A stretch of 64,000 nucleotides of DNA from positions 1 to 64,000 of the forward strand of contig NZ_AJKI01000022.1 in NCBI RefSeq assembly GCF_000259075.1. The letters are read 5' to 3'. Position 1 is the stretch's first letter; every line of letters starts with the position of its first letter. Of this stretch, positions 44,203-53,111 are shown piece after piece. The translations under genes were made by a program, and so were the position numbers. The notes under the pieces are model-generated. The model did not search any database. It was given only the letters and a program-made list of their open reading frames with translations, and had not been told where the DNA came from. The stretch comes from Marinilabilia salmonicolor JCM 21150. GTDB taxonomy: Bacteria; Bacteroidota; Bacteroidia; Bacteroidales; Marinilabiliaceae.

Positions 44203-44670
44203 CTATTTAGTTGCCAGTCCGGTGGGGAAAATCTGCTCATAAAGCATCTGGTCATTTTCCTTCTTGATTAGAAGCATCTTTTTAATCTCTTCATTGCTGG
44301 AGCTAAGCAAAATGAAATACTCATTCATTCTTTTCAGCTCCATCTTAACGCTGGCATTGGTTTGCCCGATGCGCCCATCCATCTCGTCAAGATTGGTTGC
44401 TACCTGACGGAAATTGCCTGCCACTTCAATGCGAAATTGCCGAAGGCTGTCGGTTGAAGCATTTTTCTCATGTTTCAGCTCCACAAGCTCCTTTTGAAGA
44501 GTGGGGATATCCTGTAAGTAAGCCAGCGTCTCATCTACCTTGCGCCCGATTGTCCATATTTTTGTGATGACCGAAAATGAAAGAATCGCGGCAACCAGCA
44601 GATTCATCATTCGTGCAGAAAACAGACTGCTTCCGGTGATCAGTCGGATTTGTTGAATTAACTCTTTCAT
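44203..44670 (-). CDS. Single-span membrane protein with coiled coil
   Basis: A 155-residue protein: membrane segment at about residues 22-40 (MMNLLVAAILSFSVITKIW), then a long coiled coil to about residue 135. The layout resembles an inner-membrane spanin or a virion membrane/scaffold protein. It starts 4 bases after the delta-60 gene ends. Confidence 0.65.
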   Translation of the reverse strand: MKELIQQIRLITGSSLFSARMMNLLVAAILSFSVITKIWTIGRKVDETLAYLQDIPTLQKELVELKHEKNASTDSLRQFRIEVAGNFRQVATNLDEMDGRIGQTNASVKMELKRMNEYFILLSSSNEEIKKMLLIKKENDQMLYEQIFPTGLATK

Positions 44671-44674
44671 AGCT

Positions 44675-46342
44675 TTATCTGTTAAATCCGTTGTAGTTTA
44701 GTTTTATCAATGCTCCTTTGGCTTGTCCGTTGCACTTCACAAAGGTTCCACCTAAAAGAAAAGTGCCGTCACGTAAAGGTTTCAGAAAATAAGCTGTCCC
44801 TTTGGCGTTTGAAGAGTTCAATATTTCTGCTGTTTGAAAGCTCTTGTCAAAAGAGCCGTCACTGTTGACCCGAAAAAGACTGTTGAAAAAAACTTCCTCC
44901 TGATGGATCAGTGGATCCGATCCATTGGTACTCAGTAAAACTTTCCCGTCAGGGGTGGGATACATTCTTCCGCCATTGCTGTTGTGTGGATATGGCCCAA
45001 GGGAGAAATCAGTAACAAAGGTCTCGTCCACGGTGCCATCGGAGTTTAAACGCCAAATCTGGCTTGCTCCGTTAATACCTGTGCTTTGTCCTCCTGCCGC
45101 CATGATTTTTCCGTCAGGTAATACGGCCATTCCGCTGAATCTCAAATCGGAAATTCCTGCTCTGAATGTGGGATCAGTCGTTCCGTCAGGGTTTAGACGA
45201 ACACAATAGAGACTCTCCAGACTTCCGTTAATCCGGTTCTTACTGCTGTAATAAATCAGGATTTTAAGATCTTCCTGGATAGCAATACCTGACGGAGCAT
45301 TAGAGGATGAACTTCCCGTAAAAGAAAAAGTATTGTCAATGGTGCCATCAGCATTCAACCGCACCAGTTTTCCGGTAAAAGGCTGCCCTTCGTAGCCGAC
45401 AATGGAAGATCCCCAGACATATATTTTACCATCCGGAGCAATATCAAACCCGTTAGGAGCTACGGGGATCCCTGATGAACTAAAAAATCCGGAGGTACCC
45501 GTTAAAAATAAAGGATCCTGGTTGCCCTGTTTGTCCAGCTTGCAAATATGTTTGAACTGTTCGTTGTAAAACTGTCCCAACACAATGGCTCCGCTGCCAT
45601 CGGGGGAAAGTTTTACTTTGTTGATATAAGAATTTAAAAATCCGCCGAAATCTGTGCGAAAAGGTGTCCCGTCCGAATTAAGAATAAACAAACGGTCGGT
45701 GGCTTTTATACCCAGATAGTCATTGGCAGAGCCAACCACCCATATTTTGGGATTTTCCGGATCCTCAGAGTAATCCACATCAATGGAAGAAACACTCGGG
45801 TTAGCCGAAGAGGCTGTATTAAATCCCCGGGTATCTTTATTAAAAATCCTTTGCCCCTTATTTTTACCCGCAAAAAGAACTGAAGCAAAAGGGGTGGCAG
45901 AGGAAATGTTTATCTTGTAAATTCCTTCCGGGATAGAAATTAAATCGTCTGATGCAAAGGAAAAATTATCAATAATCCTCTTTTCTTCATTAAAAACACC
46001 GGTCAGTGACAATCCGGATATGCCTGAATTGAATTCATGTTTAGATAAATCCACATCCTGATCAAAAATCACATCCTGCTCATTTGTTGCGGAAAAACTG
46101 ATCCGCACAGACGGAACCATGGCTTTCAATTCATCTTCCAATTGCGGTTTCCAGTGGTTATTGGTGATTCCTCCCTCCAGAACATATTTGGTTTTAGTGC
46201 TCAATACCCGGGTTTCCATACCTTCGTATCGAACAGCCGGATCAATGGCATCGCGATCTTCCAGAGAGGCAACTACCGTCCTTTGAGTATCCACGGGTAC
46301 GTTCTTATTGACCTTAAATCCGTCAATGATTTCAATGGGCAT
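44675..46342 (-). CDS. Delta-60-repeat protein, candidate fibre or spike
   Basis: A 555-residue protein with no signal peptide. Residues ~190-550 hold about seven delta-60 (beta-propeller-type) repeats, each with a core like LNADGTIDNTF, LNPDGTTDPTF, LNSDGTVDETF or VNSDGSFDKSF, and a following PDGKI or VLPDG turn. The first ~150 residues look like a virion-attachment domain. In a phage-like operon the natural reading is a receptor-binding protein; in bacteria such repeats occur on surface proteins. Confidence 0.75.
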   Translation of the reverse strand: MPIEIIDGFKVNKNVPVDTQRTVVASLEDRDAIDPAVRYEGMETRVLSTKTKYVLEGGITNNHWKPQLEDELKAMVPSVRISFSATNEQDVIFDQDVDLSKHEFNSGISGLSLTGVFNEEKRIIDNFSFASDDLISIPEGIYKINISSATPFASVLFAGKNKGQRIFNKDTRGFNTASSANPSVSSIDVDYSEDPENPKIWVVGSANDYLGIKATDRLFILNSDGTPFRTDFGGFLNSYINKVKLSPDGSGAIVLGQFYNEQFKHICKLDKQGNQDPLFLTGTSGFFSSSGIPVAPNGFDIAPDGKIYVWGSSIVGYEGQPFTGKLVRLNADGTIDNTFSFTGSSSSNAPSGIAIQEDLKILIYYSSKNRINGSLESLYCVRLNPDGTTDPTFRAGISDLRFSGMAVLPDGKIMAAGGQSTGINGASQIWRLNSDGTVDETFVTDFSLGPYPHNSNGGRMYPTPDGKVLLSTNGSDPLIHQEEVFFNSLFRVNSDGSFDKSFQTAEILNSSNAKGTAYFLKPLRDGTFLLGGTFVKCNGQAKGALIKLNYNGFNR

Positions 46343-46352
46343 AGCTTTATTA

Positions 46353-47294
46353 TTATGGGTAAATGACTGAAAATACTTTGTTTGCTACCGAAGTGGGTGC
46401 AATGCTTCTCCAGACAAAATATCCGAATGTCCACTGAGGATATTTTTGGGAAGTGGTAACCATCATATTCTGCATGAAAAAGGAATCTGAAACATCAAAG
46501 CCGTTGTTATCGCGAAAAACCGGTTTCACATTTTTAAAAGGGGGTGCAAACCAGATGTATTGGTTTTCTCCGTTTAAAGGAATTGCAAATTGTCTGGTGG
46601 AATCAGCAACAACCACCTTTGACAATCCGTTGTAAATAGTGGCACCATTTAAAAGCGGTGCCATACCATAGAGCACCGGATAGTAGAAACTGTAAGTTCT
46701 CAGTCCGGAAGCAATGCTGCCGGGTGAGCCGTTTCCACCCACGTCTGTCAGAGCTTTAAAGACTTGCTTTTTATTGTGCAGGGGTGCAGTATCATCTCCC
46801 TGAATCGTGATTTGCGCGGAGAAATCATCTGTGGTTCCAACATGCACCAGGGTATCGCCGTTGCTTACATAAATTATCCGACGGTTAGCAATCTCTGTCT
46901 CATCATTGGCCGTAATGGTGGCCCTGAGTGTAACACTCTGACTGGTGCCATATTCATAAATGGCATCATTACCCGTAAAAGAAATCTCCGCAGGCACGAA
47001 AGGATAAAAGTATTTTTCCAGAAAACCCTTTACCGAAATGGCCGCCGGGTTAATTTGTGGAATACCTGCCCGCTTTACGGTGCGGTTGCCGTCAAAAGGC
47101 AAATCGGTAATCAGTGGAATGTCAACAATACCTCCCGGTTTATCCGGATCACTTACTTTTCGGATTGAAGAAGCAATGTAAGCCTCATTGTCAATGATGA
47201 CATATTCTCCCTCCACAAAGCGAACTCTTTGGGAGGAAAAGATATAATCGGGAAACGCGGCCTCAATGCCATTGACTGATGTTATGAGAATCAT
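46353..47294 (-). CDS. Beta-rich candidate virion structural protein
   Basis: A 313-residue protein without signal peptide or membrane segment. Mostly beta strand with Ig-like patches (AEISFTGNDAIYEYGTSQSVTLRATIT, FSAQITIQGDD) and aromatic C-terminal half ending in a TFGYFVWRSIAPT segment. No family recognised. Between the delta-60 fibre-like gene and a lysozyme-like gene it is a candidate spike, penton or collar protein. Confidence 0.6.
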   Translation of the reverse strand: MILITSVNGIEAAFPDYIFSSQRVRFVEGEYVIIDNEAYIASSIRKVSDPDKPGGIVDIPLITDLPFDGNRTVKRAGIPQINPAAISVKGFLEKYFYPFVPAEISFTGNDAIYEYGTSQSVTLRATITANDETEIANRRIIYVSNGDTLVHVGTTDDFSAQITIQGDDTAPLHNKKQVFKALTDVGGNGSPGSIASGLRTYSFYYPVLYGMAPLLNGATIYNGLSKVVVADSTRQFAIPLNGENQYIWFAPPFKNVKPVFRDNNGFDVSDSFFMQNMMVTTSQKYPQWTFGYFVWRSIAPTSVANKVFSVIYP

Positions 47295-47305
47295 GGGATG
47301 GAGAT

Positions 47306-47881
47306 TTAAAGCATTTGGTAAGCCTCTTCAAACTGACGATCAGTTACAGGGTAAGCGGGGCCGTTTTCCATCACGGACATGGCACGCACCAGATTTTTCA
47401 GCAGCGCTTTGGTGCTGACGAGTCCTGCATTTTTATCCAGACCGGTCTGTGACACAACAAAGGTGATGTAACCGGAAGTATTGTTTTCCGATGGCGGAGC
47501 ATACTTCCCTATGAGCTTAACCAGAGTATTGTACCCACGGTCAATATCATTTTTCAGCTGCTTTATCATGGCCCTTACTCCGTATTCAAAGGAGATAAAT
47601 TGTTCAAATGTCCTGTCGGAGTTTTTACCTGCCGCAATTTTTCCATTCCAGGGGGAAGAAGTAATCTTCAGGTTTCCCGGATTATTGTTGCGGATTCCCC
47701 GTGGATAGTCAGAGCTGAGAAATCCCGGCAGTCCGAAATAATTTCTGACCGCCGGGTCACTCTCACGACTGACATGGGGAAAAGATTTTCGTTTATTGGC
47801 CTGTCTTACCGCTATGATGGCCAGGATCATGCTCCCTGCAATTAATGAGGCAGCTACGATTTGTCTGGTTCTGCTTTCCAT
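47306..47881 (-). CDS. Membrane-anchored phage lysozyme-like protein (RGIRNNNPGN family)
   Basis: A 191-residue protein with an N-terminal membrane segment (IVAASLIAGSMILAIIAV at residues ~8-25) and the phage structural-protein motif YPRGIRNNNPGNLKI near residue 63, then WNGKI, FISFEYGVRAM, and APPSENNTSGYI. Proteins with this block occur in virions of several phages (often annotated structural protein P5) and resemble lysozyme or transglycosylase folds. An anchored version suits a virion with an internal membrane. Confidence 0.8.
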   Translation of the reverse strand: MESRTRQIVAASLIAGSMILAIIAVRQANKRKSFPHVSRESDPAVRNYFGLPGFLSSDYPRGIRNNNPGNLKITSSPWNGKIAAGKNSDRTFEQFISFEYGVRAMIKQLKNDIDRGYNTLVKLIGKYAPPSENNTSGYITFVVSQTGLDKNAGLVSTKALLKNLVRAMSVMENGPAYPVTDRQFEEAYQML

Positions 47882-47883
47882 GC

Positions 47884-48366
47884 TTAAAAGGGAACATTAA
47901 GTGAGTTGAATATTTCGCGTACTTTGTTTTTGTCTTTGCTGCCCAGCTCCTCATTAAGCCAGCCTACCAGGTTCAGATCATTGCCAAACCAAAGACTGGT
48001 AACCATTCCATACCGACGGATGCCGAAAGATTTGATTAGCATTAGAAGATCATCCCGGTTACGCATGCTCCCGAGTATAGGAAAGATGGTATCCTCGTCT
48101 GTTCCCGGTCCGTCCATGGCCAGATAAAGGCTTTGGGCCATAATCCCGTATTCACTGTCACTGTACGAAAGGCCTGTCTTGCTTATCTGTAGTTTATTCA
48201 GGTTGTTGCCGGGTGTTACTTTGGTATTGCCCTTTATCTTTTTGTAAATGAAATAGCCTCCTCCTACGGTCAGCGCGGTCACAAAAACCAGCTTCATCAT
48301 CGAAAAAGATTTGTCGATTATTCCGGGAGCGGCCTGAACGGCAGCGGCAGCGACTAAAGGGTTCAT
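47884..48366 (-). CDS. Membrane protein with an annexin-like repeat
   Basis: A 160-residue protein with one membrane segment (MMKLVFVTALTVGGGYFIYKKI) and then an annexin-like unit: AMDGPGTDEDTIFPILGSMRNRDDLLMLIKSFG, matching the GxGTDE-xx-I-xxx-L pattern. Annexin repeats bind calcium and acidic phospholipid. One repeat is unusual, since annexins carry four. Known Bacteroidetes phage proteins with this unit may exist, but I cannot verify that here. Likely on or in a viral membrane. Confidence 0.65.
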   Translation of the reverse strand: MNPLVAAAAVQAAPGIIDKSFSMMKLVFVTALTVGGGYFIYKKIKGNTKVTPGNNLNKLQISKTGLSYSDSEYGIMAQSLYLAMDGPGTDEDTIFPILGSMRNRDDLLMLIKSFGIRRYGMVTSLWFGNDLNLVGWLNEELGSKDKNKVREIFNSLNVPF

Positions 48367-48378
48367 GAAAATAAGGTT

Positions 48379-48561
48379 TTAAACAAGGTGGATAAACTTC
48401 AGCGCCGTTTTGGCTACCGAAGGATTGTCGTTGACTTTCTGTAAAAGCAGCAAAAAATCATCGTGATTGACCTTCTTTACCACATTTTGCAAAAGGTTCT
48501 CCATGCGTTTGATCTTTAAAAGACTATCGCTCTGAACCTGAACAGTGATATGATTTTTCAT
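48379..48561 (-). CDS. Very small protein
   Basis: A 60-residue helical protein (MKNHITVQVQSDSLLKIKRMENLL...) with no domain, filling an otherwise empty gap in the train: 3 bases after the upstream gene and 12 before the next. Position and strand support it more than its sequence does. Confidence 0.5.
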   Translation of the reverse strand: MKNHITVQVQSDSLLKIKRMENLLQNVVKKVNHDDFLLLLQKVNDNPSVAKTALKFIHLV

Positions 48562-48564
48562 ATT

Positions 48565-49566
48565 CTAAGCCTCCTCCTGTTGCAGTGATTTTTGCCTGAT
48601 GATTTCCAGCAATTCAAGCTGTCCCTCCACATTGTTTTCCATGTAAGCCATCACATGAATAAGGTGGTCAATGGCTGTTTCGGGCCAGGTGGAAAGTACC
48701 TGGGATATCTCCCGTATGGTATTGGCTTTGGGTGTGGAATCAATTGGAGGGGCTTCCGTTTTTGACATGGATTGACCTGCAACGGGGACTGCCACATTCA
48801 TATCTTCATCAATACCTAAAAGCCCTTTCAGCATGGGACTTTTGGTGGCCAGCTGCATGGCAATATTTGTGATAGCGCCTATTCCGACATCTTTAATCAG
48901 TCGGTTGGGTTTGTATTGCTCGTTTTCCTCTTTCAGCTCTTCGTTGGCCGTTTCAAGGCTATCCAGGGAATGACGGGTTTGACGCAGCTCATCATCCATC
49001 TCCCGGTTTTCGGTTGAAAGCTTTTCCAGCTTTTCTTCCAGCAATGTAATGTGGTTTTTGAGCTCCAGTTCGGTAAACTTGCGGTCATAGTTGAGACGGT
49101 CGATCATCATATCTTTGGTGTGACGTTCCCGCTCAAAAGCCAGCAAAGCTCCCAGACCGTTTTTGACTCCCTCGAATCCTTCAATACCGCTCAATCCTTC
49201 GAATACATTGTCGATGGCATAAGGTGCCACCAACGGTTGCATCATTGGCATATTTACAGCAGTGACCCCGGGCCCGGGTTCTTCGTTTATACGGATCCGC
49301 AGGGGATAATTGCTCAGTGCATTGCCTTTAATGCCGGTAAATTCCTCTATAATAATCACATCAGGAGTGAAATTATTCATCATCTTGTTGATGCATTCGC
49401 GAAACACAGTTCCGCCTTTCATCCTTTTGGTAATGAACTTATGCGCAATCCCGGGATTGGAGTCATTCTCGTAACTAACCAGAAAGGCATAAGGACTCTT
49501 GGCCTCGTCCCAATAGTCGTATTTCTTGGCGATGGCTTCAATTTCTTTTAGGTATTTCTTTTCCAT
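48565..49566 (-). CDS. Coiled-coil structural or scaffold protein
   Basis: A 333-residue soluble protein. Residues ~1-115 are mixed alpha/beta, then a Gly-rich linker FEGLSGIEGFEGVKNGLG near residue 128 of the kind seen in the ATPase and transglutaminase genes, then a coiled coil (LEEKLEKLSTENREMDDELRQTRHSLDSL) and a short tail with MLKGLLGIDEDMNV. Scaffold or minor virion protein is likely. Confidence 0.55.
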   Translation of the reverse strand: MEKKYLKEIEAIAKKYDYWDEAKSPYAFLVSYENDSNPGIAHKFITKRMKGGTVFRECINKMMNNFTPDVIIIEEFTGIKGNALSNYPLRIRINEEPGPGVTAVNMPMMQPLVAPYAIDNVFEGLSGIEGFEGVKNGLGALLAFERERHTKDMMIDRLNYDRKFTELELKNHITLLEEKLEKLSTENREMDDELRQTRHSLDSLETANEELKEENEQYKPNRLIKDVGIGAITNIAMQLATKSPMLKGLLGIDEDMNVAVPVAGQSMSKTEAPPIDSTPKANTIREISQVLSTWPETAIDHLIHVMAYMENNVEGQLELLEIIRQKSLQQEEA

Positions 49567-49578
49567 GTCGTTAATGAG

Positions 49579-49941
49579 TTATTCGTGATCGTGATAAATG
49601 GGCTGGACTTTTAAAAATTCCAGTTTGTAAGGGCGAAACGTGAGGTAATTCTCCAGAGTGATTTCCATGTAATCGCGAAAAGCGGCATATTTTGACAACT
49701 CCAGATTTCCGTACTCGATGGCTGAAGTGGTAAAGGTGTAATCACTACTGCGGATGCGCAGACGTGCCACCTGGTCAATGTCATTCAGATTCTTTCCGGT
49801 CAGGAAGAAGAAAGCATTCCCGATGTCATGAATCTCTTTCGGGGAGTTGATCATGAGCACCAGGGGCACTGTGACATGCCTCTTGATATTTTCCAGTTCA
49901 TAAACCTTTTCCCTGATTCTTTCCTGTAGAATTACATCCAT
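49579..49941 (-). CDS. Small protein of unknown function
   Basis: A 120-residue acidic protein (MDVILQERIREKVYELENIKRH...) with no membrane segment or known domain. 12 bases before the coiled-coil gene and 12 after the 383-residue structural candidate. Confidence 0.6.
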   Translation of the reverse strand: MDVILQERIREKVYELENIKRHVTVPLVLMINSPKEIHDIGNAFFFLTGKNLNDIDQVARLRIRSSDYTFTTSAIEYGNLELSKYAAFRDYMEITLENYLTFRPYKLEFLKVQPIYHDHE

Positions 49942-49953
49942 GTTGTCAGTCGG

Positions 49954-51105
49954 TTAAATGGTTTCGTAGAAAAAGTAAGCCTTCACATGAAAGGGATTGA
50001 CTGCCCGTCCGTTGTTTTTAAAAACCAGGCGGACAAAAGAGTTGACCTGTTCCTTTTGTGAAAGCCGCAACAGATCGTAATGCACACTTTTGGAATTCAT
50101 ATTCAGGTCGATGGGTATATCACGTATAGCGATGTCACGTCCACTGTTGAACAATACACTCAGTTCCCCCACATTGGATTTGTCCCAGTTGATGTTTTGC
50201 CGGTAACTACCCGATTTTATCCAGGTTATGTGATTGAAAAAGTGGTTCAGCGCAATGCGGGCCGTTTCATAAGCATCAAAACTGTAGGTGTTATAGGTCT
50301 GCGGCACATAGCCAAACCACGATGAGTCGGGATAACCGTAAAGGTTCCCAAACCAGGTATAGGCATTTACTTCCCTCGATCCTTCCCGGCCTCCGGAAGT
50401 AATCGTTACATAAACGGTGGCTGCTTCATAAGTTTCCCTGGCAAAATTGGATGGCTCTTCAAAGAATGTGTTTCGGTAGTTGGGAGTGGTTGCTCCGGTT
50501 TTGAGCGTCATCTCCTTTGCAAAATTCTGGTACCAGGCTTTTAAATCCTCAGGGTTCCAGGCTTTTTGCTGTGCCACAAACTTCAGAGGTTCCTGTGTGC
50601 CGTAGATATAGCTTCCGTCCACCAGCTTTTGTTTGTTTACTCCCAGCTGTACATACCAGCGTTGTCTGAGTCCGATGGCAAAGAATCCTGCATTTACCCG
50701 GTCTTTCAGCGTGACCAGTTTGCCATTCAGATAATCAGCGGTAAAAATGCTTTTCTTCTCGGAATCCTGCTCCCTGTCAATAAGAGCGGTGATGTATTCT
50801 GATACCAGCGAGTTAATGAAATGATCACGAGCTGATTCTGTCAATTCCTGATCACCTGCACCATTCTCAAGTACACTTCGCCCCATAAAAGCCGGGAGTC
50901 CCTGATTGTCATTCAGGAAAGCGGTTGCCGTATAAGTGGGTTGCAAATGGTCATAACCCCAGGAGACGGTAACGCCTTTTTCGCGGTCATAAGCATTCAC
51001 AAGCATTCCGGTAACCTCGCGTGTATTCAGAGGTAGCTGGATGTCTGCCATAAAATCCTCATTGGGAAAAGCCTGGTGGGTATGTATGAGCACTTTCTTT
51101 GCCAT
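49954..51105 (-). CDS. Candidate capsid protein, beta-rich
   Basis: A 383-residue soluble protein without signal peptide. Beta-rich at both ends (FMADIQLPLNTREVTGMLV, and SFVRLVFKNNGRAVNPFHVKAYFFYE) with aromatic loops (YTWFGNLYGYPDSSWFGYVPQTYNTYSF). Size and position fit a major capsid or penton protein of jelly-roll type. No sequence family is recognised, so this is inference from context. Confidence 0.5.
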   Translation of the reverse strand: MAKKVLIHTHQAFPNEDFMADIQLPLNTREVTGMLVNAYDREKGVTVSWGYDHLQPTYTATAFLNDNQGLPAFMGRSVLENGAGDQELTESARDHFINSLVSEYITALIDREQDSEKKSIFTADYLNGKLVTLKDRVNAGFFAIGLRQRWYVQLGVNKQKLVDGSYIYGTQEPLKFVAQQKAWNPEDLKAWYQNFAKEMTLKTGATTPNYRNTFFEEPSNFARETYEAATVYVTITSGGREGSREVNAYTWFGNLYGYPDSSWFGYVPQTYNTYSFDAYETARIALNHFFNHITWIKSGSYRQNINWDKSNVGELSVLFNSGRDIAIRDIPIDLNMNSKSVHYDLLRLSQKEQVNSFVRLVFKNNGRAVNPFHVKAYFFYETI

Positions 51106-51122
51106 GCAGGGAAATGAAAAAA

Positions 51123-51542
51123 TTAATAATCAATGGCCCTCAAATAGACACTTACTGTGTATGGATAAACAGCTCCGGGAGCAGCTCCGTCTTTATAGTT
51201 CAGCTTGATCTTGCTGTTGCGGGCGCGTACATCAAACTCGTAAGGCATATCGTTGATACTTACACCCACCGTGCGGTTGATCAACACCGCCTCAAAGCCT
51301 TCGGGGATAATCTCGGTGTCATCAATACTCAGATCGATCATGGAACCCACCAGAGCGTTTTGCTGATCCACATTGATGAAAGCTCCGGTAATCCGGTCGT
51401 GCTCCTGCTTGGTGTTGGTATTCAGTAATTGTGATTGTCCGGCCTCGGTTATCTGAAGCCTTAAAACCTGATATTTTTGTTTGCCTCTGAGCTGCTGCGG
51501 TTGCCCTTTCTTTCTTACCGAGCCTAAATCTTCATTTTCCAT
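51123..51542 (-). CDS. Candidate minor capsid protein, beta-rich
   Basis: A 139-residue protein starting at MENEDLGSVRKK; the frame is open upstream through a basic, TM-like run, but the ATG at 51542 is a better start. Beta-rich core: YQVLRLQITEAGQ, ALVGSMIDLSIDD, AVLINRTVGVSIND, ending AVYPYTVSVYLRAIDY. It resembles a small jelly-roll or decoration protein. Inference from position and strand pattern. Confidence 0.5.
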   Translation of the reverse strand: MENEDLGSVRKKGQPQQLRGKQKYQVLRLQITEAGQSQLLNTNTKQEHDRITGAFINVDQQNALVGSMIDLSIDDTEIIPEGFEAVLINRTVGVSINDMPYEFDVRARNSKIKLNYKDGAAPGAVYPYTVSVYLRAIDY

Positions 51543-51649
51543 GGCAGAGAGTTTTTTAGTTTTTTTGTTGGTAAGAAAAGACGGCTTTTGCTGCCGCCTT
51601 TTCCTGAAAAAAATCCAGAACAGGATTAGAAACATAAAGCCCGTTCCTC

Positions 51650-52411
51650 TTACTTTTTGTGCACTTTACACCCTACGAGAGTAAACTTCACAGCTTCAAG
51701 CGCTGCTCCTGCTTTGGTCATGGTCAACCTGGGTTTTATCTCCATCTGGGGCTTGATCCATTTGGGGTGATCCAGTTTGAAAATGTGACGCTTGCCACCA
51801 TCGGTGCTTTCGTTGTTGAAAATCTCACAGGAGATATTTTCAGGCAACAGACTTTCTGCACCCACTTTTAATTCAAACTCGCCATTTTTGATTTTGGCCG
51901 GCAAATCATCCACAAAATCACTGTCGGTAGCTGCCCCGCCATCCGGGAATGTACCGAAGTCAAGACATACGGCAGTAACCAGGAAATGCTCATTCAAATC
52001 GAGCTTGGCTCCGTTAAGGTTGCTGCGACCGGTTGCTTTATCATCACTACTGGTCAGCAGGTCAATGACACTTTTGCCTTCGATTGCTTTTATTCCGTAG
52101 ATGTTGGCATCTACCACCTGAAGAGCCCTGTTGGCCAGACCTTTTACAATTTCCGGGGGTAATTCATTCTTCTTCATCTCAAAGAACCCCTTGGAGGTAA
52201 TGTCGGTGCGAAAAGCGGCTGCCGTCATTACACTGTTTTTACCCCTGTTTTGTCCGGCATTGTGGGCCTGACGAACAAAAGGCTTAACAGCTCTTTGTGA
52301 AATTCTCCTTGCGGCGGGACGACGAACCTGGGCGGGAACCCCGATTTCACCCAAAACACCTTCGATTTCCTCTTCCATAGAAGAGCTTGCATACTCTAAA
52401 CCTTCAATCAT
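51650..52411 (-). CDS. Candidate capsid protein with basic N-terminal arm
   Basis: A 253-residue protein. N-terminal motif IEGLEYASSSMEEEIEGVLGEIGVP, then a basic arm (AQVRRPAARRISQRAVKPFVRQ), then an eight-strand-like beta region to the C-terminus (LNEHFLVTAVCLDFG, EFELKVGA, ISCEIFNN, KRHIFKLDH, PRLTMTKAG, AVKFTLVGCKV). The arm plus beta sandwich is the plan of many icosahedral capsid proteins. No family identified. Confidence 0.5.
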   Translation of the reverse strand: MIEGLEYASSSMEEEIEGVLGEIGVPAQVRRPAARRISQRAVKPFVRQAHNAGQNRGKNSVMTAAAFRTDITSKGFFEMKKNELPPEIVKGLANRALQVVDANIYGIKAIEGKSVIDLLTSSDDKATGRSNLNGAKLDLNEHFLVTAVCLDFGTFPDGGAATDSDFVDDLPAKIKNGEFELKVGAESLLPENISCEIFNNESTDGGKRHIFKLDHPKWIKPQMEIKPRLTMTKAGAALEAVKFTLVGCKVHKK

Positions 52412-52470
52412 GGCATTAATTAATTAGTGATTAAAACTGTTTTATCGGAAAGAAAGCAGCTTGTCAGTTA

Positions 52471-53082
52471 TTATGCTGTTATTGCCAGGTCATCGTCTTC
52501 ATCAATAGCTGAGATGGAGCCGTCTCCGTCAAGTCCGGCAGTGATTTCATTACCGGTAACCGCTGATAAATCGCCAATATCCCCGGCACCCTGAATTTCC
52601 GTTGAAACTTCCTCAACAATCTCTTCCTGATCATCGTCAGGGCCCATAACGGGAATTTGATATTCAGGCAGTGCCTGGTAAGAAGGTGGAACATCTCCCA
52701 GGCCCGGGCCTGCAAGCATCTTCTGGCCTGTTATCTTTTGCACACCATCCACCACGCCATAGGCGGCAATTCCCAAACCTACGCGTTTAATCAACGGATG
52801 CTTTACCATCTGATGGGTTACCAAACCAATACCGGCGGTTACCACCGGGCGAATAAACTGTTTCAGATCTGTGCCGTCAATCCCCATCATACCACTCACG
52901 GTATTGGTGCCCTGATCAACAAAGCCGGCCACGGATTTTCCCAGGATAAGTCCGGTTCCTACGGCGGCTGCAAATTTTAAATCGTCAATCATCTTATCAC
53001 CCGACACCCGGGAGGAAGTTCTGCGGGAAGTTCTGCTAACGTACCTCCGGCGTCTTCGTGTTGTTGTTTTTCTTTTTGCCAT
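52471..53082 (-). CDS. Arg-rich, Gly-rich membrane-associated virion protein candidate
   Basis: A 203-residue protein with three parts: a very basic N-terminus (KRKTTTRRRRRYVSRTSRR) that may bind DNA, Gly/Ala-rich hydrophobic segments (FAAAVGTGLILGKSVAGFV and VGLGIAAYGVVDG), and an acidic tail. Suits a protein that links genome and viral membrane. Starts with the recurring TTTCACAAAATGGC box. Confidence 0.55.
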   Translation of the reverse strand: MAKRKTTTRRRRRYVSRTSRRTSSRVSGDKMIDDLKFAAAVGTGLILGKSVAGFVDQGTNTVSGMMGIDGTDLKQFIRPVVTAGIGLVTHQMVKHPLIKRVGLGIAAYGVVDGVQKITGQKMLAGPGLGDVPPSYQALPEYQIPVMGPDDDQEEIVEEVSTEIQGAGDIGDLSAVTGNEITAGLDGDGSISAIDEDDDLAITA

Positions 53083-53092
53083 TTTGTGAAAT
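53080..53092 (-). promoter_or_regulatory. Start-box ATTTCACAAAATG, copy 3
   Basis: Identical 13-mer directly over the ATG of the Arg-rich virion protein candidate, continuing with GCA. Confidence 0.6.
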
Positions 53093-53111
53093 TTTAAAGG
53101 GGTTTTTCTCT

